A stretch of DNA of 64,000 nucleotides from Sclerodactyla briareus (Eukaryota > Echinodermata > Holothuroidea > Dendrochirotida > Sclerodactylidae): positions 124,001 to 188,000 of the forward strand of contig JAODTK010005376.1 of NCBI GenBank assembly GCA_026419785.1, in the 5' to 3' direction. The position numbers and the translations under genes were made by a program. Below are positions 36,405 to 47,805 of this stretch, one piece after another; position 1 is the first letter of the stretch, and each line of letters starts with the position of its first letter. The notes beneath the pieces are model-generated. The model did no database searches, was not told where the DNA came from, and saw only the letters and a program-made list of their open reading frames with translations.

Positions 36405-36640
36405 AGATGCAAGACCTTTGGTGGCCTCTCGTAAAACCAAGTGAAAACGTGAAATATTGTTTGCGTGTAGGGTTTACCGAGCAGTCATACTGTGCCACCA
36501 GAAATTACGGGGGGAAGGACAAAAAAAAAAATCGTCCTAATAGGCGTCCCGTCGCAGCCCAAATGTACGAGGAAGGAAAAAACAAGTGTGAACATGCTCT
36601 AGCGCCACCTATTCATGTGACCGTGAACTTCACGTTTCAG
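36405..36640 (+). pseudogene. Ig-like domain exon candidate
   Basis: TATTACTACAG, an acceptor-like site, is followed by an open frame from 36407. It reads ENVKYCLRVGF (strand B with Cys) and, about 50 residues on, YEEGKNKCEHALAPP then IHVTVNF, the usual pattern of an Ig strand F cysteine and strand G. A CAGGTGGTC donor-like junction follows at 36638-36640. The two cysteines are separated by about 55 residues, in the range for Ig domains. A Lys-rich insert from an A-run (36519-36529) may reflect an indel. The paralogous TM/tail segment lies 330 bases downstream on the same strand, so the two probably belong to one gene. The classification rests on motif spacing alone. Confidence 0.35.
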
Positions 36641-36964
36641 GTGGTCAAGTGTTTAGTTTGGACGCCCTTGATCACGAAGCTAGTAGTCGCTGCTTACCCG
36701 ATCATTTTTTACGGTTCTTAGGTGCATGAAAATACATGGATTGCCGGCTGGACTCCCTCGCCCCTTTTGGCCTAACGTTGATGACCGCAGTTATTCACAA
36801 AACGGTAAATCCGCTAAATAAAAAAAGGGTAATTGCCGTCTCAGTTCACCTTCGTGGGTCAAAAGGTTATAGCGGTCATTTGTATTTGATGAACTGCAGC
36901 GGCGTCTATTACAAGGGTTTATGTCGAAGGAGGGATGGGGGGGGGGGAGGGTCAAAAGACATCA

Positions 36965-37395
36965 TCTCCAATTACCAGCTTGTTCTGTTCACAGCGATCA
37001 TTGTTTTCTCTGCTGAACTCCCATTCATCATCTGATATACTATCACAGTGATTAGTGGCACAACAAAGCAGTTATCAAACGAATGTGAGCCTACATGGTG
37101 TCAACCGAACGGGGGTGGGTGACTAACACATTCATCAGACTGATGGCCGATCTGTGCGGGACCTTCCATTCGCTACGAAAGACAAATGGAGTCCTCACTC
37201 GGGCGAAGGGACGCTACCGGGAAAGGGGAGAGATAGATCCAGAGGTGCACCGTTTTACTCCAATCTATGCCGGAGAAGGTATTGTTAAACCCCCCCGCCC
37301 CAGAGCAGTTGGAGAATGGGAGATCGTACCTACTGCGATACTAACAATTTAGCCGTCGTGCATACCGATGAATAAACGATCGAACTGAAGATTGC
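36965..37395 (+). pseudogene. Ig-receptor TM/tail fragment, copy 4
   Basis: Begins with TTGTTCTGTTCACAG (acceptor-like), then GCGATCATTGTTTTCTCTGC, which matches GCAATCGTTGTTTGTCTACTGC in the membrane helix of the 29.8-31.0 kb gene and can read AIIVFSAELPFII. The tail continues with TGAGCCTACATGGTG, GGGTGACTAACACATTCATC, GATGGCCGAT, GGAGAGATAGATCC, GAGGTGCACCGTTTTACTCC, TATGCCGGAGAAGG and ends CGTACCTACTGCGATACTAAC. A Tyr-Ser-Asn-Leu tetrapeptide (YxxL type) can be read in one frame at the TTTTACTCCAATCTA block. The 85-codon frame 37095-37352 covers the tail without a stop. A G-run at 36929-36948 interrupts the segment upstream of the helix. Confidence 0.4.
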
Positions 37396-37426
37396 TGCGT
37401 TACCTACGTATTTAAAAGCTCATGGG

Positions 37427-37503
37427 CTCCACTTGATTCGAACTGCGTATTCCGAGTCCTAAACCTACTGCAAGGCCCTACCAGTCGAACTATAAGCCAC
37501 TGG
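37427..37503 (-). tRNA. tRNA-like sequence / SINE head, probably a pseudogene
   Basis: Minus-strand TAGTTCGACTGG (A-box-like, start 37492) is followed 47 bases later by a B-box-like CAGTTCGAATC (start 37445), then AAGTGGAGCC. Box order and spacing match a tRNA, but the acceptor and anticodon stems pair poorly, so no isotype is given. A tRNA-derived SINE is as likely. Confidence 0.4.
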
Positions 37504-38954
37504 TGGTTTCAACCCGAGAAACAAAAGTACACGGTTGCACGGATCAGCTGAAAATACCCCTCAAAATACTCAAATTTCGCTCATTTTTTTGTTTTGCCAT
37601 ATTTCGTTTTTTCGTTTTTTTTCGCAAATTTCGGTCTATTCTATTCCTAATTTGTGCTGGAGAGTCTTGCTGACCCATCACAGTCTGTCCAAACGTTTCC
37701 TGGAAGAAAAGCTTCCGTCAGCTAGTTTCACCCCTACCCCGTTATCTTCTGAACACCGGTCCGAGAATAGGATGCGAGTTATATCGCCACTGCGTCACAT
37801 CTAATCTGCCAGGTTACCTGGTGCCGCCCTAATTGGCTTCCTTGAACCAGTGGAAAATCTAAGAGCTCGATCGAGTTCGGAACGACGTATTATGTATATG
37901 ACTATCACGTCACACCACTTTTCTAACTGTTGTTCCCTAAGCCTAAAGAGGTGTTTCTTGTTCTTCGGAAAGAAAAACCCTCTTTATGATATGATATGGA
38001 CGTTGCATCCATTGTACTGTACCAGGTACAGTCTGACATCAGTAGTGTAACATGCTGATATTTCGCTCATAATTTTTCGTATGTCGCCCTCTTCTTCTGT
38101 AGGTCTGTACCGTAAACTGGGGATATTTGGGCATGTAGGGGTAACTCAGCAGGTACCTGAACACCCTTGTTTTGGATTATCGCCCTCTCCATAGTGCTGC
38201 CAATTAAGGTGTTGTTATATCTATTCAAGGTAAAACTTAACTTATTATTTGGTTAGAGTATGAGGCCAAATTAGACATATTCCCCCCTAATTTATATATT
38301 TCGAATGCACCTAAATATGCCTCTAGTTAGGGCAACTAAACTGTAATAAAAATTCGGCCTTCCCATTTGATCCCAGCATTCTGAAAGTCAAGTCTACGTA
38401 ATTTACCAACGACTTAAACATTTTTTTTTTTTATTTTTTTTTTTCACAGGAACCCGGATCTTTCTAAACTGTGACGTCACATAAACCTTCTAATATTCGA
38501 ACATGTTTATTACAGTTGTTCGCTCATTTATTGATAGTCGGCGTGCGACCTAAGCAATTAAGGATGTACAACAATGAATTAACGGAATGATCAGGTAGAA
38601 GCTTTTTTTCTGAGTATTTTTTTCTTTTCAAGAAATATATTTCAATAAATTGTCGATATACTAAAATTTGTTTGTCAAAAAACACATAGCAATTTCGCAG
38701 AACCGGCACTTGTACAAACTATGCCACGACATCATAAGAGTTGACAACTGGGAAGATAGGGTCCGTTTTGTAATTGAAGACTCTAATGAATAGGCCTTAT
38801 TTTGCATACATGCCTTACTTTATATTTTTGGTTTAGGTCACGTAAAATTTTGATTACTGACGGAATAAATAATGTGTAGTTGGTATTTAAACAATGGCTT
38901 TTGAAAACTGCCAAGTTACCCAAATTTCGAATTTCATTTCATATGTTTACCTTG
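37504..38954. other. AT-rich DNA, no gene
   Basis: Contains a T-run of about 30 bases (38420-38453) ending in a CACAGG acceptor-like site. No coding signal. Confidence 0.4.
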
Positions 38955-39335
38955 CCCTCAGGGCGGATCCAGGTTTTCGTTAGAGGGGGCGCCAAAATGA
39001 TCACTAACTATTGCTAGAATATATGGGGACGCAGGAGGCGCGAAGCCCCCAAATCGGGGGGGGTGCGCTGAATTCCCCTAGATCTGACTGTTAATTTGAT
39101 TTGAACTCACGTATCTGATCATTGGCGTAGCCGAGATTTTTCTAAAGGGGCCATGGAGTGTCCGAGGTCTGAGAGTGGTTTGTGGCCAAGGCATATGAGT
39201 TCATCATGTTTGACCATCTAGGGCGGAGCGCCACCCGCCGTTTGCGCGAGCGCAAACCCGAAAATTTCTGGTCGGAGACCTCCCAGGTGGGCCGGAAACG
39301 CATTTCTCGTGTATTTTGTGAAAAAAAGCATAACC
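38955..39335 (+). repeat. GGCGGATCCAGG-type repeat plus repeat C head
   Basis: GGGCGGATCCAGGTTTTCG with a G-run and GGCGCGAAGCCCCC is followed near 39123 by ATTGGCGTAGCCGAG. At 39222 comes GGCGGAGCGCCACC with GCGAGCGCAAACC, the repeat C signature. These look like several abutting copies of short non-autonomous elements. Confidence 0.5.
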
Positions 39336-40249
39336 AAAAAATTATGATATGATTGTTTCATGGATTTTGGAGGAACACCTGGTGGTCCTTAGATAACTCC
39401 TTATTAACAAAAACAACACTTCAACGTTAATACTAACGAAAATTTTGCAAACATTGATCCCAATATACACATTGTTGGTGGCCGTTTGATGGACAAAGTC
39501 TTCCAGAGATGTTCCACTGCGGCGTATGGAATTGACTCTTTCCATATGTGAGTGAAAAACAATTGTTTTGGATGAATTTGAAGGTTAACTGAGATCACGC
39601 GAGATTACCACTTGCACACGAACGAGCACAGCACAATGCCCAGATCAAGAGGCTATTGACATGTCAGCGTTCTGGGGGGGGGGGGGGGGGGGAGGGGGCG
39701 GGGGTGGGTACAAGAACTAGATTGTTTTTGGTGTGCGTAAATATGGGTCATTTTTAAGAAAATTGTGGAGAATGTATTTCTCGCCAACAATCGATTAGCC
39801 CAGAACTTGCCCCCGAAATCCTGATAAAGCTGAAACCTTTCTCTACTGCAGTGGTCATGATCCGTGATTGTGAATGGGGAACTCTTAGAGAACATCATGA
39901 AAAATTATATTTTGCTCAATTTTGTGTATTATAATACGACAACACGCATCCCTCCACATGTTTTTGTCTCTCAATCCCCATGGTAAGTAAAATTGAGTGT
40001 GGCAACCTTATAGCAACAATACTTTACCAGGTATAGATCAGATTTCTCCAGGAGGGGTGAGGTAATTTTTCGTGATGTGAATCGAGTACAGCCGGACCTA
40101 TCCGTATGTGCGTGCATGCAAACACCGGTACATCCGTATGATCCATTGCCAAATAAACCGTAATAAATTATCGTCTCACCAGTTAGAGCTACTACGACCG
40201 AAGGATCCTCGTGGGCATGGGGGCGGGGCTAGGGTTTTACAAATAGGGG
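39336..40249. other. No gene; G-run
   Basis: G-run with short interruptions at 39674-39709, another at 40246-40256. Short minus-strand frames at 39342-39598 have no motif. Confidence 0.45.
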
Positions 40250-40510
40250 GGGGGGCAAAATTGATGATTGACTATCTAGGCGGAGCGCCACCACAGGTTG
40301 GCGCGGGCGTACAGGAATTTTTGGGCCGTCTGAACTCCGCAGTGACAGAGAGATCGCCTCTCTTGGCCGTTTCATCTCATGACACTGAAAATATCGTTGA
40401 GTGGCTTTTATTCTGTCCTGTCCTTTTGTATAATGAGTATTCTTATTTAAAATTTTCCTCACTTCATGATGGAGAGGGATATTCTCGACGACCAGCATCG
40501 AGACCGCATA
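40250..40510 (+). repeat. Dispersed repeat C, copy
   Basis: GGCGGAGCGCCACCACAGG, then TTGGCGCGGG, TCATGACACTGAAAATATC-type text, TTTTATTCTGTCCTGTCC, and GATGGAGAGGGATATTCTCGACGACCAGC. It matches 24000-24245 block for block. The 137-codon frame at 40108-40521 is repeat-derived. Confidence 0.7.
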
Positions 40511-40574
40511 GCAGTCCATAACTGATAGCATGCACAAAAGAAACTCGCTCGTGAACGTGGCCTTCAGTTACAGT

Positions 40575-41900
40575 GCGCCTATGCGGCATAGGCGTAATAT
40601 TGTACTGGGACTTTGTGGGGTTTTGGAATTTTATTTGATTTTTCCACTTACAATAAGTGTTAAAAACTATCACACCAACAACATTTTTTATTTTTTTCAC
40701 AAGATTTGGTTAGGGAACGGCCCCCACCCCCCCCCTGCAACCCCCCCTCCTCATCTTTTGAAGGATTTGTTCGAATCCGATAAACTTGATTTTCGGTACA
40801 ATTAAATTCATGCGTGGCATATAAGGAATCCAAAAAAATCGATGCAGAAAAACAAAAGCACGCGCGCGAAGCGCGTGAAATTTTTGGGTTTTGAGTTGAC
40901 TTAAGTGTTAAAAACTATCACCACAACATTTTTCTTGGGGATTTGGGTGAACATGTGCCCCCCCCCCCCCATCTACGAAGATTTGTTCGAATTTTTTCCC
41001 TTTTCCGCGAACTTCACTTTTTGGTACATTAAATTGATGCGTGGCATATAAACGGGTAAAATGAAACTGACGAAGAAAACCAGGCACGCGCGCTTGGCGT
41101 CTCGAAGATTTTGGTTTTTTTCTTACATAAGTGTTAAAAGCTATCACCACAACATTTGATTTGTTCACACGAATTTGATTGGGGGAAGTGCCCCCCCCCT
41201 CCCTTTTTTCCGTTTTTTAAATTTTTGGGGGGTGAATACTTGATTTTCGGTACAAGTAGATTCATGCGTGGCATATAATCTGATCAAATGGAAATGACGT
41301 AGGAACACAACACGCGCGCAAGCGCGCAAAATTTTTGGGTTTTTGATTTACACAAGTGTTAAAAACTATCACCACAATAATTTTCATTTGGGGATTTGGG
41401 TGACAACCCCCCCCCTCCCATCTCGAAGATTTGTTCAAAAAAGAATCCGCGAACTTCCGTGTTTGGTACCTTAAATTGATGCGTGGCATATAAACGGGTA
41501 AAATGAAAATTTTAACGAAGGAAACACAGCCAGGCGCCGCGTGGCGCGCGAAGATTTTGGGTTTTTTCAGTTACCTAATAACTAGGATTGATTTGGGGAA
41601 CGTGGCCCCCATCTGCGAATACTTGTTCAATCCTCGAACTTTACTTTTGGTACATAGATCCATGCGTAGATATATCATCGGATCAATGAAAAGCTGACGA
41701 AGACAACATCGCCACGCGCGCGAAGAGCGCGAAAAATTGGGTTTTTCATTTACACAAGAGTTAAATACTATCAACCCCACATGTTTTATTTTAACTCTTT
41801 TCCACTAGATTTGATTGGGGTAACGTGCTTCCCCCCCCCCCCGAGCTACGAAATTTGTTCGAATCCGACCACTGATAGTTTGGTCGTAACATATAAGACA
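40575..41900 (+). repeat. Satellite array with alternating ~220-bp monomers
   Basis: The landmark GCGTGGCATATAA or a variant sits at 40812, 41039, 41266, 41481 and 41664 (spacing 227, 227, 215, 183). Each monomer has a GCGCGCGAAGCGCG-type palindrome, AAATTTTTGGGTTTTT, AAGTGTTAAAAACTATCACC, a C-run and TTTGGTAC. Two types alternate: units at 41039 and 41481 read CATATAAACGGGTAAAATG after CGCGAACTTC, while those at 41266 and 41664 read CTGATCAAATG/CGGATCAATG after CTTGATTTTC/CGAACTTTAC. G-run context also alternates, GGGGATTTGGGTGA versus TTTGATTGGGG. This is a dimeric higher-order pattern. Confidence 0.8.
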
Positions 41901-41934
41901 CCCTCACCCCCCACCCCAATGCGGTTTTACACAT

Positions 41935-42020
41935 CTTAAACGATTTTTTTTTCGGCCCCAAAAAAAACCCAGAGGGGGGGCGGCCCCCTTGCCCCCCTGT
42001 TGGTCGCCGCCCCTGCTCGT
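41935..42020 (-). repeat. G/C-run repeat, inverted piece
   Basis: GGGGGGGCGGCCCCCTTGCCC followed by GTCGCCGCCCC resembles the reverse complement of the GGCGG-plus-G-run repeats near 6490 and 38960. Confidence 0.35.
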
Positions 42021-42081
42021 GGGACATTTACCCACGCGTGCGACCTAACATGTACTTAACAAACAGGGGGCGTCGAACCCC

Positions 42082-42870
42082 GTTGTGAAAAGTGGGGGGG
42101 CACATCGAATGCATGACGCATCCTAAACGAAGCGCCAAACCATCGTTTTGTCCGCGAAGCGTACCGCGAACATTTCAGATCTCATACTCTCCAGATCGAC
42201 GTAAACTGCACTTGCCAGGCTCAATATCACCCATCTACATGTGTGATTTGAGTAAAGACACAACTCAAAAGTTGTCATTGTGCATACTAAGAGATACCGA
42301 ATATCACACATGTTTTGTTTTTTGTTTTTTTTTTATCACCTTTCACTCGGGCTTTTGTTTGCGTGGGATCCAGGGGCCACCGAAACAGTTCCTGTGGATC
42401 GAGGGAAAAGCCATTGGCGACGGGACTCATTTCCAATTCGGGAGCATAACAGTTGTAATACCCTGAATTTTACAAGTCGTCATCGGAAACTGCCGGCGCG
42501 CGCGAAGCGCGAAAAAAAATTGCATGTTTTTCCGGGCATTTTATCGCATAATCGCAAAAAATTAACGCATTTTTTCACTTTTCTTTCCTTACGAGATTTT
42601 CCCGATTTTTTCATCGCAGAAAAATGGGGTGGGGGGGCAATGGTGGCATTCTTTCCCAGCACGGCCCCTGAAATTATTCGAGTGAACAAAATTATTCCGA
42701 AGCATTACATCGCCTATGTAGCCTACAACGTCTGGATAAACACGACATTGCGCCCAAAAACACATCATGCCTTTTGGCTATTCGATCACAAATTCGAGGA
42801 TTCAGTTGAAACATATGTCCGCATCTGGAATTAGTGTACTTAGACAATTTCCTCCAATTTAGAGGATCAA
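42082..42870 (+). repeat. Long dispersed repeat A, copy 3
   Basis: Second near-full copy of the 9615-10430 repeat, with GCGCGCGCGAAGCGCG at 42496-42511. It contains the window's longest reading frame (42280-42834, 184 codons). That frame is broken in the copy at 9.6-10.4 kb and has a poly-Phe start from a T-run, so it is not called as a gene. Confidence 0.75.
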
Positions 42871-43335
42871 CAAAATCGGGCATGTGCCGATTATTTTTTA
42901 TTCCGGTCCGGGAACGTGGGGGTGGGGTCAAACGATATATCTCCCCCACTTATGAGAGGGGGAATGTCCCACCCCCCCCCCACCACCTGTTTACGCCCAT
43001 GGCTACAAATCGCCACCGGAATGTTTCTTTATCATCAAAGATGTTTGTTTTCGCAGCCGCACAACATTCAAACGCGTTGCCGCGCTAACGTGGGGAAATC
43101 ACCAAAATGTTGTCGCATATATTATAGCACTTGACAGCGCACTCGGCCCGTACTAATAGTAGAGTTGGCCGTGCCTAGATACGCGAATAGCTTTGAGGAG
43201 CTATGAAATACCTACCATGCAACCATCCGCATCGTGTTGCTTCTTCTGACTGGGCCAGATGGCAGATGGGCTTGTGTCAACTTTAACTCAAACGCCTCGG
43301 GCCGTCAAAACAAAAAAACTCCTCTCGAGATTTGT
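42871..43335. other. Decayed repeat, no gene
   Basis: G- and C-run blocks at 42915-42990 with ATGTCCCACCCCCC. No coding support. Confidence 0.35.
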
Positions 43336-43400
43336 TAGGGGGGGCGCGCGCCTGTTGCCCCCCCTCTGGAGTCCGCGCCCTGGCCCTTGATGTGGAGGGG
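43336..43400 (-). repeat. G/C-run repeat, inverted piece
   Basis: GGGGGGGCGCGCGCC...GCCCCCCCTCTGGAGTCCGCGCCC is the reverse complement of the GGGCGGATCCAGG type seen at 38955. Confidence 0.4.
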
Positions 43401-46112
43401 GGCCCTACTATTGATTCTGAAATTAAATTAAATAGATAGCCATGGATCAAATGTACTGACAAACTGCAATATAGCATATGATTTATCATTTCTTTCCTGT
43501 TCATATCATGATATTTCTTGAATAACATGTCAATTCCCCAGTTTTAGTTCTTTGTTCCGAGATTGTCTGAAATTCAGAGTAGGAGAAAAAAAACCCGTTC
43601 AGTGTAATTTAATTATTACGATTTCGTGTTTGGGCGGCAGGCCTGACCCGGAAAAGCCCGGCTCAGTTTTTTAGTCTTTCGGGGGGGGGGGGGAGCAATC
43701 ATTTTCAGCTCCTCGTGGAGATGAGCGGATGTTTGCTTTCGTCATTGTTGAGTAAATTCTTCTCGTAAGTTTTCGAGTGTAGCTATCTGCACCCCGAGCG
43801 TTGAGTGACAGCAAAGGGTGGTCTACCTCGCCATATACACTACGCTATACTGTCGTACCTGAGATTGCTTGAGTGGATTGCTTCAATGTTTGTTTAGGAT
43901 TGGTGGAGTAACCTCACTCCGCTGTTGTTCCTCTTCTCCTGTGTGTTCCTGTATTGCAGTCTTGCATAGACGCATATAACTGGAATTCACGGCTTCAGTG
44001 CGCACTTACAGTGCCTCTTAATAACATGTATGCTACTGTATCTGTACCTAGGTACTTTCCCTCACACTGCTCGCTAATGCCACAACAATACGCGAAACAC
44101 ACTTAATCCCTCCCCTTGTGTACATATGTCTCAGTAGAATCTTAATCAAAGTTCGTCCTGTGGACTCGTTCAATTTGGCGATCCAGCGGTGAACGTTAAC
44201 GTTAGGCTGCTTTCATCTCTCGCAGCCCGAGGTCCTCAGTTATAGTTTTTTTTTTTTTTCAATAGCTCAAAGACTCTTGTCATTAATGGCATATTTGCTA
44301 GCCCACTCCAAATACCTCCTATTCAGGCGAACGGTCAACAATGGTCGCTTTGTTCGCATGCAAAATATTGCCAGGACATCGAATGTACATGGTAACCGGT
44401 ATAATCATCACGAATTCACAAGGGCTGAGCCTGCAGACTGAGACGAACCAAAATGTTTTGTGCCCTAATCCATCACATCCACCCTAACTTCGCTGGGCGC
44501 CCAGCACGAAGGAATGTACAGAGCCCAACGACGGGTCGGTACCCTGGTGACAGATCCGCGCTGACAATAACGTGCAGTAACGCAGGTTTTACAGCCTCGC
44601 TTGCATTGAATATGTATCGAAAAAATCCTCTGCTCGTCAAGAATATCTAAATAAACAGATAGTGCGTTAAGGCGGCCATAATGTAATAATGAGAAAGTTA
44701 CCGAAATCCATTCATATTTTAATAACAGTTAAGGGATCCCAAAGTCGCATCCCAAATTTGGGGTCGAGATCCGAGGTCCCTCTTCAAAATGCCTAGCTTT
44801 TCATGCTAAGTTTTTTCCTTTTTAGTTTGTTAGTCCAATATTCGCGTTTGCATGTTTTGAAACATTACGTTACAAACGATGAGCATGCGATATGAGGAAG
44901 CCGTTCCTACAATTAGAGGGGGCTATCGCTCTTTTAGTATATACTAATGGTCGTATATTTACCAACATACGGGCACATCATGTACCGATTGGCTTATACG
45001 TCATCCTGCACATTTTAGTGAATGAGGCTGATACGAGGTGAGAAGAGTCAACGTTTCAGCAGGCTAGTCACAACTAGGATGTGAGTGTTTGTACATCTGG
45101 GTTCATCATGATCATTCATAACAGCCGAGGTCACAGTTTTCCGGTTTGTACAAATTTTCCGTGTACTATGGAGGACACTCTCATCGATCACACTTTGCAT
45201 ACATTATTGGCAATTGTTGAACATAGCGGTATCTTGACAAGTTATGACTGGTAAGATGACGGAAACGTGACTAACTAGAGTAAATGTTATAGTCGACACG
45301 TTTTCTACATCTACAATCTTCTACAATGAACGCGTGGAACTGCGGGACATGCAGCAACGTCCCCCCTCTGATTAGACGGGACTATCAGTGATTATTACAT
45401 ACATTTCCTCTTGGTTTACCCGTCCGCTGACCTCCCACGCCACTCACCCCCAGTCCCTTATACTGAACCCCATCCAGGCTGACTTTTGTACATGCGCAGT
45501 AATACTGATAGCATTCTAGTCCATGGGCTAGGCAACGTTATGGGCCGGTCACACTACAACGATAGCCTGTCGTGCACGATACGATTTATTTTGTTTAGGC
45601 CGCATAATACCAGACCCTCTATCAAGATGGCTGAAACACCCTGCCACATCGATAATTCGCTGTCTGGCAACCCCCCCCCCCACCCTCCCATGTTGATAGC
45701 CTTCCCTACGTTATGCTGATCACATAGGCTGTGTTTTCGGTCGCCTGTTTGTGTTAGCTATTACGTCATTGCCTCGATTAGGAGACCTGATTTTCTGACG
45801 AGTCATGTGACCCCATTACATCATCTACCGATCTACCGCCCACGACGATAGTTAGGCCACGCCCACTGCTAGCACTGATTTTGTATACCAAATAAATGTC
45901 AACTCGACACACCTCTGATTACTGTCACTAGTCACTAAACAATCGAACAACAACGCGCCCATAATATTCCATTTATCGTTGAGCTGAACGATGTGATCGT
46001 TCGCTTCTCCCGTTATTTACCTCCTTGACCTTGAAAATGACCCTCATGTCGTTTAAAGACTTAGACAATCACAAATTCCGTTTCCGACCTTGGTGACCTG
46101 GAACAACATACT
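43401..46112. other. No recognisable gene
   Basis: G-run at 43680-43694, T-run at 44247-44260, C-run at 45670-45681. At 45542 GGGCCGGTCACACTACAACG continues into an ACGATACGATT block, similar in design to the 24.5-kb terminal repeat, but no partner end was found. TGACCTTGAAAATGACC near 46025 resembles the TGACCT-rich repeats. Confidence 0.4.

Positions 46113-46144
<32 letters not shown>
46113..46144. repeat. T homopolymer (~32)
   Basis: An uninterrupted T-run. It could be the reverse-strand poly(A) tail of a retroposed sequence, but nothing recognisable abuts it. Confidence 0.9.
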
Positions 46145-47640
46145 CGGGACCAACGTGTGTCCCCACACACCCCATTTCGTGTAAATCGACTACTCTGTAT
46201 TTCGTGTAGAACATGCCAAAGAAACGGCAGCAGGAGAGCATTGATGCCCACTATTATCGAACTCACCGAAATTTTCCAAGGACTAACATGTGTATCAATT
46301 TTCCGATCAACGGAATGAAGCGTTAAAGAGTTATTGCGCTAACGGCCTAAAGTTCTCGGGCGGCGTCGGCCGATCCCGGCCACTTACACCGAAGAACCCA
46401 TAAAGTCCCCGAACACTTAAAGTGGAGTGATTGGCGGCATATATTAGTTGGAGTGTTTTCTTTTCTCGTGGGGAGTCTATAACACACCCCCTTTTTGAAA
46501 AACAACTACTGCGTGACGGTTTGAGTTTTTTTTCATATTGCTATTTTCTAGTTTTTTCTACGTAGACAACATTGTAGTTAGCGTCGTGTCCTTGACCTCG
46601 ACATGCATTGATTAGACGGTCAACTCGTTTTGTGGGGAAAACCGTTAAGCATCCACATTATAAGACTATATAAAAAAAATGAAGCGTGAACGAGCAAGGG
46701 GTGAAATAGATAAGACCTTTTGAAATATGGCGTAGACAGGGTTAGAGACTTTGAAAGCGCGTGACCTACATGGACACTTACCGGGTCAGGGGAATGGAAA
46801 TGGATTAACTAACTGACTGACTACTCTCAGTCTATGGGTTGCTTCATTCCTCTGGAAAGAGACTTTCGTACTTCACTTGGTGGTGACACTGTTCAATCAA
46901 CGTATCTCTTCTTCTCTTCCAACCATTCGTGCACTGGTTTGAGGTCGTAAAATAAACCTGAGAGTACCATGGCCGATGTGAAGGAAAGAGCACTAAAGTA
47001 ACTACCACCCGCGGCACTGATGTTGATATGGCGTGTACTTCTAGCTTCATTCCAACAAACGTAGCTGCTAGTGGTAAAAGGTGGGGGTGACAATAAGGTA
47101 GGGGTGGTTAAGGTCCATGTTCAAATATTGGATTCTACTCTTCTTCTCTGTGTATCTCCAAGCGGTATCTGGAAGCGGTCACCACCTTCCTAAGGCCTTT
47201 GGATATATCACTGAACTGCAGAACCTAATGGCCCCTATGATTGATGTGTCCTTCATTCCACCAATTTTGCACCTACGAAAAAAAACAAAAAAACTTCACA
47301 ATACGTCTCGTCAGCATACATCAGCGCACCTATATCTGTCATTCATTTTCTACTACTGTGCGTAATAAATCCATAGTGTCTTTCTGAATAACAACACAAT
47401 CTATATATGAAACATGCTCAGGAAATGATTAACGATGGCATAAACTTTTTCTTTATGTTAAGAGATACTCCATTTCTAAACATGATCTCATTTTGAGAAT
47501 AGAAAAAATATACCACATTCGTGTTTTTTTGCATACATTTTACCCGAAAATTAATATTTTACAAATGAAATATGGAATATAATTAATATAGGATGTTCAA
47601 ATTTTCGAAAAAACAATATAAAAGACAACGGATACACTTA
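46145..47640. other. No firm gene
   Basis: Contains an 82-codon frame at 47117-47365 with a signal-peptide-like start, and an overlapping minus-strand open segment at 46893-47093 preceded by an acceptor-like CACTAGCAG. Neither is supported well enough to annotate. Confidence 0.35.
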
Positions 47641-47805
47641 AAGTATTGAGTAAGGCTTATTCGAACAAAAACTGCACACATCTTTCCAGACAGCCCATAA
47701 AAGCGGACACCGCCAAAATAAATGATCTAATGACTCATTTTTTTTCGTTAACCACCAAAAGTGCATGAGGGAGAATCAAATCACTTTATTTTGAAAAGAA
47801 ATTCA
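47641..47805 (-). mobile_element. LINE 3' end, zinc-binding C-terminal domain
   Basis: Minus-strand translation reads WWLTKKNESLDHLFWRCP, followed by LLWAVWKDV. This is the ...C..C...ETLEHLFWxCP...W signature found after the reverse transcriptase in L1/Tx1-like and related LINE ORF2 proteins (zf-RVT type). Just upstream on the minus strand a frame-shifted stretch reads like IKLFDSPSCTF. The first cysteine pair is partly lost. RT upstream is too decayed to recognise. Confidence 0.6.

Noticed and set aside
40108-40521. 137-codon frame
   Set aside because: It overlaps repeat C (copy at 24.0 kb is not open in the same frame) and contains a G-run Gly stretch.
40812-41900. Regularly spaced direct repeats considered as a CRISPR array
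   Set aside because: The period is about 220 bp, the intervals between landmarks are themselves repeated, and the context is animal DNA; it is a satellite.
42280-42834. Longest open reading frame (184 codons)
   Set aside because: It lies inside dispersed repeat A, starts with a T-run-derived Phe stretch, and the homologous frame at 9.7-10.3 kb is interrupted.
45542-45600. GGGCCGGTCACACTACAACG as a DNA-element left end
   Set aside because: No inverted partner found within several kilobases, so it is not annotated as an element.
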